From positions 50,778-114,096 of the forward strand of contig NZ_LMCW01000010.1 in NCBI RefSeq assembly GCF_001424945.1: a DNA stretch of 63,319 nucleotides, in the 5' to 3' direction. This document shows positions 20,252 to 29,726 of the stretch, piece after piece (position 1 is the first letter of the stretch; each line of letters starts with the position of its first letter). Below the pieces are notes generated by a model. That model was not told the DNA's origin and made no database searches. It was given only the letters and a program-made list of their open reading frames with translations. A program made the translations under genes and the position numbers. The stretch comes from Rhizobium sp. Root1203 (GTDB taxonomy: Bacteria; Pseudomonadota; Alphaproteobacteria; Rhizobiales; Rhizobiaceae).

Positions 20252-21043
20252 TCAGTCTTTGAGGTTTTCAGGATTGAGCGGTGTCTTCAGCCAAGCTTTG
20301 GAACTTGCATCGAGTTTTCCCTCGGCCACCATCTTGGCAACGGCGTCGTTGACCGCCTTCTTCAGACCTTCCTCACTCTTGCGCAGAGCGATATGCGAAG
20401 GCGAGGTCAGGAGCTGGAATTTCTGTTCCGGCTTCAATGCATCCTGGCGGGCGAGAACCTGGGCACCAACGTCGTTGCCGACGACCATCAACTGGGTTTG
20501 GCCTGAAATGAACGCCTGTATGACCGAGTTGTAGTTCTCGAAGCGCTGGATTGTTGCCGATGCCGGCGCGGCAGCGGTCAAAGAGGTATCTTCCAAGGTG
20601 CCCCGATTGACGGCAATCGTCTTGTCGGCCAGATCGTCCTTGCTGCTGATTGCGAGTGCCGCAGGGGCGATGACCGCGATGTAATATGGAGCGTATGCAG
20701 CCGCATAATCGAGGACTTCCGCGCGCTCCTTGGAATACCCCACGCTCATCAGGATATCCACGCGCTTGTCGTTCAGATAGGCGATCCGGTTTTGCCCGGT
20801 GACACTTACCAGGTTGAGTTTCACCCCAAGACTGTCGGCAATGTCCTGCGCGACATCGATGTCGTATCCCTTGATGCTCATGTCGGCGCTGGCCGAAGAG
20901 AATGGAGGGAAATCGGAGAATATGCCGACGCTGATCTGGCCGGAGGCCTTGATGTCGGCGAGTTGGTCGGCGTGGGCCGATAATCCCACAAGAGCAAAGG
21001 CAGCGACGGCAGCAGCCGTGCATAGTTTTCTATGAATTGTCAT
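20252..21043 (-). CDS. ABC transporter substrate-binding protein (polar amino acid type)
   Basis: A 263-residue periplasmic binding protein with a signal peptide ending SAHA (cleavage near residue 25) and a family 3 solute-binding fold: ISVGIFSDFPPFSS, GYDIDVAQDIADSLGVKLNLV, RIAYLNDKRVDILMS. The conserved ligand Arg of amino acid binding proteins is in SVGYSKERAEVLDY. Its position between an arginase-family gene and an OCD gene suggests arginine, ornithine or a related cation, but the ligand cannot be read from sequence alone. Confidence 0.92.
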   Translation of the reverse strand: MTIHRKLCTAAAVAAFALVGLSAHADQLADIKASGQISVGIFSDFPPFSSASADMSIKGYDIDVAQDIADSLGVKLNLVSVTGQNRIAYLNDKRVDILMSVGYSKERAEVLDYAAAYAPYYIAVIAPAALAISSKDDLADKTIAVNRGTLEDTSLTAAAPASATIQRFENYNSVIQAFISGQTQLMVVGNDVGAQVLARQDALKPEQKFQLLTSPSHIALRKSEEGLKKAVNDAVAKMVAEGKLDASSKAWLKTPLNPENLKD

Positions 21044-21086
21044 TTTTGTTCCCCTTTTTTGGTTTTGTGGATGGTTTGAATGAGGT

Positions 21087-22169
21087 TTATTTCCGCATCA
21101 GGCGGCGCGCGTGTGCGGATGGACTAAGCATCGCAAGACATAGAAGTTCGAACAGGACCTGGGCGGCTACCTGCGCCGTATTGGTCGTCGGGTCGTATTG
21201 CGGCGCGATTTCCACAACGTCACCTCCTACCAGGTTGATCCCTTGAAAGCCTCGCAACATGGCCAGAGCTTCCCTCGGAAGAAGGCCTCCGACCTCAGGC
21301 GTTCCAGTTCCAGGCGCAAAAGCAGGATCCAGGCTGTCAACGTCAAAACTGAGATAGGTAGGGCCGGATCCAACAACCTCGAGAGCTCGGGCGATCACAG
21401 CCTTGATACCCATTTCAGCGACCTCTTCGGCGTGTATAACCGTCATGCCGGAGGCGAAAGAGAATTCCCAGAGATACTCCCCACCGCCGCGAATGCCGAT
21501 CTGGATCGTGCGTCGTGGATCAAGAACCCCGGCAAGTACGGCCTCCCGGAAGGGGGCTCCGTGATGAAATTTCGAACCCTCGTAAGGCCCCGCCGTATCG
21601 CAATGGGCGTCAATATGGATCATACCCACTGGCGCGTTGGCCGCAAGCCCCTTGAGGATGGCGCCGGAAATCGAATGGTCGCCGCCTACCGACAGAGGTA
21701 TCGCCCTGGTGCCGGAAATCATGCGGTAGCACGCTTCGATGTCTGCGTGACATCCAGCGAGGTCAAAGCGGCTTCTCATCGGCACATCGCCGACATCGGC
21801 AACCTTCATCTTGCCCATGGGCGCAACCCGGAGGACGTGTTCATAGGGTCCAACCCGCTCGATTGCACGAACCGCCCGCGGCCCCAGGCGTGCGCCGGCA
21901 CGATTGGTTACACCGAGATCCATTGGCACACCGATCAAGGCGACATCCAACGTATCGAGAACCTCCGGTCGCAGGCCATTTTCAATGAATGGCGCATCAA
22001 GGAAGGTTGCCGGATCCGCAAACGGCCACTTGCGGCTGTCGCCGTCCTTGAAGACGCTTGCGGCAACTTCGCGAAAGTGTGGATCTTGCATTTCGCCGCC
22101 GGCTGCGTTGCCGAAGCGGTTGCGCAAGTCCTCCAGAAAATCCTGGTCAATCGTCAAGATACGCTCCAC
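21087..22169 (-). CDS. Arginase/agmatinase family ureohydrolase
   Basis: A 360-residue Mn-dependent ureohydrolase that removes urea from arginine, agmatine or another guanidino compound. Metal ligands are seen in GGDHSIS, HIDAHCDTAG and SFDVDSLDPAFAPGTGTPE. The N-terminal extension (NRFGNAAGGEMQDPHFREVAASVF) and GVPMDLGVTNRAGARLGPRA match the longer rhizobial agmatinase-like or guanidinobutyrase-like group. The frame opens with GTG 22169; a TTG four codons later has GGAG six bases before it and may be the true start. First gene of the minus-strand operon and divergent from the polyamine-type ABC operon, across 244 bp. Confidence 0.9.
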   Translation of the reverse strand: MERILTIDQDFLEDLRNRFGNAAGGEMQDPHFREVAASVFKDGDSRKWPFADPATFLDAPFIENGLRPEVLDTLDVALIGVPMDLGVTNRAGARLGPRAVRAIERVGPYEHVLRVAPMGKMKVADVGDVPMRSRFDLAGCHADIEACYRMISGTRAIPLSVGGDHSISGAILKGLAANAPVGMIHIDAHCDTAGPYEGSKFHHGAPFREAVLAGVLDPRRTIQIGIRGGGEYLWEFSFASGMTVIHAEEVAEMGIKAVIARALEVVGSGPTYLSFDVDSLDPAFAPGTGTPEVGGLLPREALAMLRGFQGINLVGGDVVEIAPQYDPTTNTAQVAAQVLFELLCLAMLSPSAHARRLMRK

Positions 22170-22413
22170 GGTTCAGATATCGTGGCGCCATCATTCGCTT
22201 TGGGGAGAACCCTTTGGAACCTCGAAAATTCAAGAGCGACTATAACGATTCCTGATACCCACACGCTGCATGCCGACGAGATACAAGGGGCACATATTCA
22301 GAAAATGTTATAGCCTAGAGACGTTTTTCCCACTACCGCCGGCAACAACGCCCAAGCAGTCTTCCCTTCGAACAAGAGGCCGCATCGTGACGGCCACAAC
22401 AAGGGAACTGACC

Positions 22414-23493
22414 ATGTTGCACAATATGACACGTCGACGTTTCATGGGATCTGCCGTTGCTCTTGGAGCTGCCGGAACGATTGCGGGGCTTGCACGGCCG
22501 GTGGCCGCAGGGACCAGCGCAGATCTTACAGCAGTCGAATGGGGCGGAGACGTTGTCGAAGCCATGAAGCAGGTGGCGGCCGCGCAGAACGGCGCGACAT
22601 TCAACTGGGTCCTTCATCAGGGTGGGGCGGGTGCGATCCTGCCAAAGATAAAAGCGGCTTGGCCAAACGTCGATTTTGACTACGTCGCCGGATGGGAAGG
22701 CTCTTTCAACAGCATGGTCAAAGAAGACTGGCTGGAGACCATCAACCCCGCAGACATTCCCAACCTTGCCGACATCCCGGAAAAAATTATCATTCGGGAT
22801 GCCAAAGGCAACATAAAGGCCGTCCCCCGCGCAGTCGGCGGCATGTATTTCGGGGCTCGATCCGACACTGCGCCTCTGGTCATCAAGACGATCGACGATC
22901 TTCTGAGCCCCGACCTGAAGGGCGCCATATGCTGGCCTGGTCCGACGCAGAGCATGATGCTGCAGATCGTGGCCCTCGCGCTCCACGCAGGAGGCAGCGA
23001 AACCAACATGGAGCCAGGCTGGAAGCTCATGAAAGAGCTTGCAAAATCGGGAAATATTGGCCGGGTCGCCGTAACTGACATCGATTTTACCAATTCCCTG
23101 ACGTCCGGGGAAACCTCGGTTGGCTTTTTCGCTGAACCCGGCTGGGCGGCGGTGGCGAAAAACTTCCCCGTTACGCGCTTTACCAAGGATGCCAATTTCA
23201 AGGCATTCCTCTATCAGAGCGGCTTCGGTGTCTTGAAGAATAGACCAAATACGAAGGCGACCCTGGACTTTGTCAACTTCGCCATCAGCCCCGAAATGAA
23301 CGCGCTCTACGCGAAGGTGGCGGGCGAAGCGCCGCTCAATGCCAAGGCAATGACGCCCGACAATCTGAAGCATCTCGCCTTCACGCCCGACGAGTTCGCA
23401 CGTTCGGTCTACGTTCCCGATTACAATGTCGTTCTTGAGCAGCAGGATGCCTGGTCCAAGCGCTGGGAGCAGGACATCGCGCCGTTGCTCTGA
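22414..23493 (+). CDS. Polyamine-type ABC transporter substrate-binding protein (Tat-exported)
   Basis: A 359-residue extracellular solute-binding protein (PotD/AfuA-like, family 1 type). The N-terminus MTRRRFMGSAVALGAAG is a twin-arginine signal. Later landmarks are TFNWVLHQGGAGAILPKIKA, GGMYFGARSDTAPL and SPEMNALYAKVAGEAPLN. ATG 22414 has AAGGGAA upstream; the frame extends 48 codons further without support. It starts the plus-strand operon SBP - permease - permease - ATPase. Ligand is likely a polyamine or related cation given the divergent ureohydrolase, but iron- or phosphonate-type ligands are not excluded. Confidence 0.88.
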   Translation: MLHNMTRRRFMGSAVALGAAGTIAGLARPVAAGTSADLTAVEWGGDVVEAMKQVAAAQNGATFNWVLHQGGAGAILPKIKAAWPNVDFDYVAGWEGSFNSMVKEDWLETINPADIPNLADIPEKIIIRDAKGNIKAVPRAVGGMYFGARSDTAPLVIKTIDDLLSPDLKGAICWPGPTQSMMLQIVALALHAGGSETNMEPGWKLMKELAKSGNIGRVAVTDIDFTNSLTSGETSVGFFAEPGWAAVAKNFPVTRFTKDANFKAFLYQSGFGVLKNRPNTKATLDFVNFAISPEMNALYAKVAGEAPLNAKAMTPDNLKHLAFTPDEFARSVYVPDYNVVLEQQDAWSKRWEQDIAPLL

Positions 23494-23579
23494 TCAATAG
23501 CGATGAGGTTCTCGGGGGCGCCATCGTGCGCCTTCGAGAGTTTTTTCTGACGCGTGTTGAGCGAGAATAGGCTGTGATC

Positions 23580-24464
23580 ATGAACAAAGCCATGCGGCGC
23601 TCTGCCGCCATTTCGATTTCGGACTACCGCGACACGGTCATCGCACTTGGGCCTGCCCTGGTCGTATTCGCCTTCGGTTTTCTTTCGCCACTGATCAACC
23701 TGGCCATCGAAAGCTTGAAGCAATTCACACCGGGACGCGTGGGTTCCGTCGAAGGCGCCGTATCAACGGTCCAGAATTATCACGAGCTCGCAAACCAGGC
23801 GTTCGTGAACGTCTTGGTCACGACATTCTGGATCGGTGGCGTGGCAGCAATCGTCGGGCAGCTCGTTGCTTTTCCTCTCGCTTACTTCATCGTGCGGCGG
23901 CTTTCACCGCGTATGCGTACAGTCACGCTTGGGTTTCTCATAACGCTTGTGCTGTCGAGCGTCTTGATCAAGACATACGCGATCGAACTGACTTTCGGCT
24001 CGGTCGGCATCCTGCGGCCGCTGCTTTTAAGCGTGGGCCTTTCGCCGAATAGCCGTGAGTACATCAATCTTGTCGTTATCGCGGGACTGGTTCACTCGAT
24101 CATACCTGTCGCGACGCTGACGCTGATGGGGGCGATGCAATCGATCGATCCGCGCCTCCTCGACGCTGCCCAATCGCTCGGTGCGCCCGGTTGGAAAGCT
24201 CATCTGTCGATTACGCTTCCGCTCAGCCTTCCCGCGCTTGTTTCTAGCACCCTCGTTTCGCTGACTTTTGCGATCAGTGCCTTCGTCATACCGATGGTGC
24301 TCGGGAGAGGGCGTGTCCTGTTCGTGTCGAATGTGATCTACACGCGCTTCAGCGACATCGCCAACTATCCGAGTGGAGCTGCGATCTCGCTCGTCATGCT
24401 CGCTGCAGCGCTTTCGGTGATCGCGTTCATAACGTTTGCGCAATCGTGGAGGGGCTCGAGATGA
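23580..24464 (+). CDS. ABC transporter permease (PotB family)
   Basis: A 294-residue permease with six predicted helices and a BPD_transp_1 EAA loop (DAAQSLGAPGWKAHLSITLPLSLP). Start taken as ATG 23580; a GTG two codons upstream is in frame. Its stop overlaps the start of the next permease (ATGA at 24461-24464), so the two are translationally coupled. Confidence 0.9.
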   Translation: MNKAMRRSAAISISDYRDTVIALGPALVVFAFGFLSPLINLAIESLKQFTPGRVGSVEGAVSTVQNYHELANQAFVNVLVTTFWIGGVAAIVGQLVAFPLAYFIVRRLSPRMRTVTLGFLITLVLSSVLIKTYAIELTFGSVGILRPLLLSVGLSPNSREYINLVVIAGLVHSIIPVATLTLMGAMQSIDPRLLDAAQSLGAPGWKAHLSITLPLSLPALVSSTLVSLTFAISAFVIPMVLGRGRVLFVSNVIYTRFSDIANYPSGAAISLVMLAAALSVIAFITFAQSWRGSR

Positions 24465-25300
24465 TCATCCGTTTTTCCGGCAAGCGATTTGGCGACGGGA
24501 TCGCCAGTGTTCTCGCCTACGGGGTGATCGGGCTCGGAGCAGCGTTTCTTGCGGTACCGCTGGCGATGACGTGCCTGATGGCGTTCGACGCCCGGTCCTA
24601 TCTCGGTCCGTTGCCGCCTCCGGCACTGTCGCTTCACTGGTTCGAAAAACTTGTCTCCCAAGCGGAGATTCTTACCAGCCTTCGCACAAGCATCATTCTA
24701 GCGGTGTTGACCACGGCCCTGTCGGTCTCGATCGGGACAGCTGCGGCAGTTGGCCTCGTAAGCCGGAGCTTTCCAGGAAAGGCGGCGCTGACGTCGGCCT
24801 TCCTGTCACCTTTGGTCGTCCCTCCCGTCGTTATCGGATTTGGCTTGCTGCTGTTCCTCTCAAAGGCCGGTATCACCAATGGCTTTGCGCGCATGCTTCT
24901 TGGCCACGTGATTGTGACCGCGCCCTATTGCATAAGAACAAGTCTTGCCAGTCTTCTTGGCAGCGACAGGCGATTGACGGAAGCTGCGATGGTCCTCGGC
25001 GCGACGGAGCGCCAAGCGTTCTGGACGATCACGATACCGCTTATGAAGACCGGCATTATTACCGGGGCGATCTTCGCGTTCGCCATTTCCATGGACGACG
25101 TTTCAATCAGTCTTTTCCTGAGTGACCCGTCCGCCACGACCTTGCCTGTCACGCTTGTCAGCAACATGCGCGCTGCCTTCGATCTGACGATAGCTGCTGC
25201 AGCTGTGGTCTTGATGGCGGCAACTGTGCTGCTGATCGTTATCCTCGACCGGCTCGTCGGATTCGACAACGTCGTCGGCCAAGGTCTGTTTCGTTCATGA
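24461..25300 (+). CDS. ABC transporter permease (PotC family)
   Basis: A 279-residue permease with the EAA loop EAAMVLGATERQAFWTITIP and typical PotC-like helices (AYGVIGLGAAFLAVPLAMTCLMAF; LSPLVVPPVVIGFGLLLF). ATG 24461 is chosen because GGAGG lies eight bases upstream and it overlaps the previous stop. The ATPase follows after 10 bp. Confidence 0.9.
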   Translation: MIIRFSGKRFGDGIASVLAYGVIGLGAAFLAVPLAMTCLMAFDARSYLGPLPPPALSLHWFEKLVSQAEILTSLRTSIILAVLTTALSVSIGTAAAVGLVSRSFPGKAALTSAFLSPLVVPPVVIGFGLLLFLSKAGITNGFARMLLGHVIVTAPYCIRTSLASLLGSDRRLTEAAMVLGATERQAFWTITIPLMKTGIITGAIFAFAISMDDVSISLFLSDPSATTLPVTLVSNMRAAFDLTIAAAAVVLMAATVLLIVILDRLVGFDNVVGQGLFRS

Positions 25301-25310
25301 GGAGAGTACG

Positions 25311-26375
25311 ATGATGTCTGCCGTTGAATTTCGAGGCGTCGGCAAGCGCTTCGGCGATACCGTCGCGCTCGGTGACGTATCCTTTTCTGTGGCGCCCGGC
25401 GAAACGATCGCGCTGCTCGGTCCGAGTGGTTGCGGCAAGACTACGATCCTTCGTCTAATCGCAGGATTTGAGCGGCCCGATAGCGGCACGATCACTATCG
25501 CGGGCAAGTCGATGGCCGGATTGAAACCTTACGAGCGCAATGTCGGTCTGCTGTTCCAGCACTACGCTCTCTTCCCGCATATGACAGTTGAACAGAATAT
25601 CGGCTACGGGCTTCGCCACCGCGGCCACCCGACAGCAGAGATCCCCGCACGTGTTGCCGAAATGCTGGAGCTTGTGCAGCTATCGGGTTTCGGGCATCGA
25701 CGTCCACATCAGTTGAGCGGGGGACAGCAGCAGCGCGTAGCCTTGGCGCGAGCTCTTGCGACACATCCCAGTCTCCTCCTCCTCGACGAGCCCCTATCTG
25801 CCCTTGATGCCAAGCTCAGGCACGAACTGCGCACCGAGCTGAAGGACGTTCTCGCTGCGGTCGGTTCAACCGCAATCGTGGTAACCCACGACCAGGAAGA
25901 AGCGATGAGCCTCGGGGAGCGCATATTTGTCATGAGCCGGGGCGCCATCATGCAGTCGGGCAAACCCGACGATGTCTACTGGCGTCCCAGTTCGCGCTTC
26001 GTTGCAGATTTCATGGGGAGAGCAAACTGGATCAGGGGATCCATCGTCGCTTCGAATGGAGCACTGTCCAGGTTTCGTTCTGACGCCGGGTGGGAATTTC
26101 CGGTTGCTTCACCCGGCAACAGAGGCAGCGTGCACGAGGTTTGCGTGCGACCCGAGAGCGTTGAGATATCGTCCTCGGCCAGCCCGACACCTAGCATGAC
26201 AGGGCGGGTTGCAGAGATCGTGATGCTCGGTGCCTTCAGACATGTCTTCGTAGAACTTGCCAGTGGCGATCGCGTCGTCTCAGCCTGTCAGAACCGTCCG
26301 GACATTTCATTCGAGCGCGGGCAGGAGGTGGGTGTTTCCATGCCGCCACAAGCTTGCGTCCTGTTTGAGCGATAG
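25311..26375 (+). CDS. ABC transporter ATP-binding protein (PotA family)
   Basis: A 354-residue ATPase energising the two permeases. Walker A is GPSGCGKTT, the signature LSGGQQQRVALARAL, Walker B LLLLDEPLSALD and the switch His is in VVTHDQEEA. The C-terminal TOBE region (about 275-350) is present. Downstream is a 187-bp gap to a LysR gene on the same strand. The ATPase is of the polyamine/iron type and would not be expected to serve the ATPase-less PAAT permeases on the other side of the promoter region. Confidence 0.93.
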   Translation: MMSAVEFRGVGKRFGDTVALGDVSFSVAPGETIALLGPSGCGKTTILRLIAGFERPDSGTITIAGKSMAGLKPYERNVGLLFQHYALFPHMTVEQNIGYGLRHRGHPTAEIPARVAEMLELVQLSGFGHRRPHQLSGGQQQRVALARALATHPSLLLLDEPLSALDAKLRHELRTELKDVLAAVGSTAIVVTHDQEEAMSLGERIFVMSRGAIMQSGKPDDVYWRPSSRFVADFMGRANWIRGSIVASNGALSRFRSDAGWEFPVASPGNRGSVHEVCVRPESVEISSSASPTPSMTGRVAEIVMLGAFRHVFVELASGDRVVSACQNRPDISFERGQEVGVSMPPQACVLFER

Positions 26376-26562
26376 GCGCGCAATTGCGGGCGCGACATGA
26401 AGCGAGCGTCTGACCCGCGAAACCCGGCTGCCCCGAAGCCGCAGTTGCGCCTGGACTGGAGATCGTTCAATGTCGCGCGCGGATGTGGATGTCACAAACG
26501 TCTAAACCAGCCGGGACGCTGTAGACACGCGACCCGTAGTACAGGCGAAAACGCGGTTATTC

Positions 26563-27423
26563 ATGCTTGATCTCGACTCTTATCTGTTGCGGGCATTCCT
26601 GACGGTCGCAGAAATCGGGACCGTCAACGGCGCGGCGGCAAAACTGCATCGAACCCAGGCGGCGGTCAGCATGCAAATCCGTAAACTGGAGGAGCTTGTT
26701 GGCGTCACGCTTTTTTCCCGGTCTTCCAAAGGACTGGAACTGACGGCTCATGGTCAGATCATGGTCGCCTATGCGCGCGAGATCGTGTTGCTCAGTGACG
26801 AGGTCGGACGAAGACTGACGGGAAAGATGATCGAAGGCCGGATCCGCCTGGGGGTCGTGGAGGATTTCGCAGCCAGCCGGTTGATCGATATCCTTCGTGA
26901 CTTCAGAGTTCAAAATCCGAAGGTGGACATCGACATTATTGTTGAACCAAATCGACGTTTGGCTGACATGTTCGAAGAGGGAAAACTCGATCTGGCGGTT
27001 TGCGATATTACCGTTCTCAGCAGGAAGCCCATCCTGATCTGGACAGAATATCTGACCTGGGCTGTGAGATCGGATTTTGTCGTTGATGCGAGCAGGCCTC
27101 TGCCGGTCATCATGTTTGACGACAGCTGCCCCTGGAATGTCCGGACCATAGCGACCTTGTCGCAAAGAAACATAAAATGGAAAACCGCGTGCGTTGCATC
27201 GACCCTCGTTGCGATGGCCACAGCCGTGCGGGTAGGAATCGGTATCGGCCCGATGCTTGCAGCCACGATTCCCGAGGGATGTCGCGCGCTCGACAAGGCG
27301 ACGGATCTCCCTGGTGCCGTGCGCATCGAGATCGGTTTTTATGCACAGTCGGATGCGTCTGACGGCGTGCGGTATCTCGTTGAATTCGTCTCGCGACATA
27401 CTGCGATGGCCGACCGGCCTTAA
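26563..27423 (+). CDS. LysR family transcriptional regulator
   Basis: A 286-residue LysR regulator with the helix-turn-helix FLTVAEIGTVNGAAAKLHRTQAAVSMQIRKLEELVG and an effector domain beginning IRLGVVEDFAASRLIDIL. Its place next to the arginase-like/polyamine ABC islet suggests it controls that islet. The ligand is presumably a transported amine or guanidino compound (inference). Confidence 0.9.
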   Translation: MLDLDSYLLRAFLTVAEIGTVNGAAAKLHRTQAAVSMQIRKLEELVGVTLFSRSSKGLELTAHGQIMVAYAREIVLLSDEVGRRLTGKMIEGRIRLGVVEDFAASRLIDILRDFRVQNPKVDIDIIVEPNRRLADMFEEGKLDLAVCDITVLSRKPILIWTEYLTWAVRSDFVVDASRPLPVIMFDDSCPWNVRTIATLSQRNIKWKTACVASTLVAMATAVRVGIGIGPMLAATIPEGCRALDKATDLPGAVRIEIGFYAQSDASDGVRYLVEFVSRHTAMADRP

Positions 27424-27538
27424 GGTCCCGTTATACCAGCAAAAAATAAATCGCCCTATTCAAGGGCCGCGATAGACTCCAGTTTGTCTATTCGGCGGGT
27501 TTCTGCCCGCAGCCGAATGAATCAGGGATTGCACGAAC

Positions 27539-27895
27539 ATGACGATGGGGAGAGCCGCTTCGGACGAGTTTTCTCCGGTCCAAACGATACAATTCATCGG
27601 GCTGACTGCCACCGATGCTGCGGGCGCTGGAGTTGGCGCGCAAACGAAAGAGATACTGCATCGCATCGACAACCTGCTCAGGGAGGCAGGAACAGACAAG
27701 TCGGAACTCATCCACGCCAATATCTGGCTACGCAATATCAAATCATTTTCCGAAATGGACGCAATTTGGGACGCATGGGTGGTGCCCGGTGGAACACCTC
27801 GCCGCACGACATTCGAAGACCGGGGTCTGCCCCGCTCGTGTGATGTGCGAGTCGACCTGGTTGCGTGGCGTCGAACAGAGGAGCATGACGGATAG
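27539..27895 (+). CDS. RidA/YjgF family protein
   Basis: A 118-residue member of the RidA superfamily, recognised by EILHRIDNLLREAGTDKSELIHANIWLRNIKSFSEMDAIWDAWV and the closing DVRVDLVAW strand. RidA proteins hydrolyse reactive enamine/imine intermediates made by PLP enzymes and other amino acid metabolism, which suits a neighbour of OCD and ureohydrolase genes. The N-terminal strand region is shorter than in canonical RidA, so the upstream end may be degenerate or start differently. The conserved substrate-binding Arg has a candidate in GGTPRRTTFE. Confidence 0.8.
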   Translation: MTMGRAASDEFSPVQTIQFIGLTATDAAGAGVGAQTKEILHRIDNLLREAGTDKSELIHANIWLRNIKSFSEMDAIWDAWVVPGGTPRRTTFEDRGLPRSCDVRVDLVAWRRTEEHDG

Positions 27896-28022
27896 ACTGT
27901 CGTTTGCTGCTGCCTTGAAAATGGCGTTGGACCATATCTTTGCGCGGAGAGAAACAGCAAAGGTCGCCCCGAGGAGCAGCATCCGACGATCTGCTGGTGC
28001 ACCGAGCTGTTCGACCCACTTG

Positions 28023-29564
28023 TCACGACTGTTTGGCAGTCGAGCATCTCAGGGCATGTTCCTTCTTTGGGCCGCGTCCGAAGACGAAGATGCTCGCTGC
28101 GGCCGACAGCCAGGCGGCGATCGCGCCGTAGAGCATAACCCAGCCAAAACCCTGCTGCAATGCCGCATGAACGACGGTATTCGATAGGCCGTGATCGGAA
28201 GACAGCATGCCGCCGGCTGATATTTTTTCCGCGAGCATTCGGAGATCGGTGTCGGAGACTTGACCGAGAAGAGAGCTTTGCAGCGAGGACAGCACGCCCT
28301 CGACAAGTATGAGACCCATGAGCGCGATGTTGATCGCGAGCGAAATCATTCGGGCGCTGGTGTCGATGCCCGAGGCCATGCCGGCTCGCTCTGCAGCGAC
28401 CGCGCCGGTTGCTGCGTTGGTGACAGTTGTATTAGTGAAGCCAAGGCCGATGCCCGCCAACACGCAACCTGGCAGCATTGTCAGCCAGCCAGCGTTGGAA
28501 ACGCTGCTGCCGAGCTTCATCATCAGGAAGCCGAGACCGATCGTGAACAAGCCGGCTGGAATGACGATCCCCGGACGCAGGCGAAGCATCAGGCGTTCAG
28601 CAAAGGGCGGCACAACGAGAGGTGGAAGCGTGTAAGCCAGCAAGGCGATGCTTGCCGCCACGCCGTCATATCCGAGGCCGGCCTGAAACCAGATTGGCAG
28701 ATAAATCATGAACGGCCAGAAGCTGACGTTCATGCCGGCCGAGCCCAACAGTGCACCGGAGAAACTGCGGATGCGAAACACCGAAAAATCGAACATTGGC
28801 CGGGCGCTTACTCTTTCGGCGATCACGAACCCGATCAGACTGACGATGGCGATGCCGAGGATCGACAGGGCCGTCAGGCTGGCAAAGCCGAGTTCGGGGC
28901 CTTGGGTAATGAAATAGGCGAGGCTAAAGACCGCGGCCGACAAAGTGACAATGCCAGTTTTGTCAAGGCTATCGGCATTTGGATCGCGTGATTCCTGCAC
29001 GCCGGCAAGCGCAAGCGCCATCGTCACCCCCGAAAGCCCGACGTGGACGAGAAATACCCATTCCCAACTCAAGACCGCGACCGTAGCGCCACCGACGATT
29101 GGGCCAAAACCGAGGCCGACCCCAAAGATTACGCCCCACCAGCTGAATGCGATCCCGCGCTGGCGGCCGGATTGGAACTGATGTGACAAAACGGCGATCT
29201 GGCAGATGAGCATTGCGCCGCCGGCCATACCCTGGAGTACGCGGGCAATGATCAATATCGAAACGTTGTCGGTCAGCCCGCAGATCAACGAGGCTAAACC
29301 GAACGCGCCGATACCGGCGAGGAAGATCCGCTTGCGTCCGTAGCGGTCGGCCAAAGTGCCAGCGGCCATCAGAACCGTTGTGACGGCGATGGTGTAGGCG
29401 TTCATAATCCATTGCAGCTGTTTGAAATCCGCGTCGAGCACTTTCTCCAGCGTCGGAAGGATTGCCGGAATGCTTGAAATTTCGAGGCCAAACATCAGCG
29501 ATGAGAAGCAGACGGCTGCAAGCGCCAGTGCGCTGCGGCAGGTGACGGGTTGGTGCATATTCAT
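28023..29564 (-). CDS. DHA2-type MFS transporter
   Basis: A 513-residue 14-helix MFS exporter, with motif A GTLADRYGRKRIFL and motif C-like GIAFSWWGVIFGVGLGFGPIVGG. Such proteins expel toxic organic compounds with protons. It is divergent from a LysR gene (29727), 162 bp apart, a common pairing for inducible efflux. It is a different subgroup from the interrupted transporter at 6319-9684 (for example SIPAILPTLEKVLDADFKQLQWIMNAY). Confidence 0.9.
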   Translation of the reverse strand: MNMHQPVTCRSALALAAVCFSSLMFGLEISSIPAILPTLEKVLDADFKQLQWIMNAYTIAVTTVLMAAGTLADRYGRKRIFLAGIGAFGLASLICGLTDNVSILIIARVLQGMAGGAMLICQIAVLSHQFQSGRQRGIAFSWWGVIFGVGLGFGPIVGGATVAVLSWEWVFLVHVGLSGVTMALALAGVQESRDPNADSLDKTGIVTLSAAVFSLAYFITQGPELGFASLTALSILGIAIVSLIGFVIAERVSARPMFDFSVFRIRSFSGALLGSAGMNVSFWPFMIYLPIWFQAGLGYDGVAASIALLAYTLPPLVVPPFAERLMLRLRPGIVIPAGLFTIGLGFLMMKLGSSVSNAGWLTMLPGCVLAGIGLGFTNTTVTNAATGAVAAERAGMASGIDTSARMISLAINIALMGLILVEGVLSSLQSSLLGQVSDTDLRMLAEKISAGGMLSSDHGLSNTVVHAALQQGFGWVMLYGAIAAWLSAAASIFVFGRGPKKEHALRCSTAKQS

Positions 29565-29726
29565 GATCTTCCGATGTGGAGCGGAGCACGAGGAAGGCCA
29601 GTTTTCGCCATTCTATATGCTCCGCACGCATTGATATCGTGTAGGCAGGAGCACTCTACTTGGTACTTGATCACAACTAAATTATATGATTGGCTATTTC
29701 AGAGATAACAAAAACGGATAATAGCG

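Noticed and set aside
21198..22313. A 371-codon plus-strand frame opposite the ureohydrolase
   Set aside because: Antisense shadow; the metal-binding motifs of the ureohydrolase are all on the minus strand.
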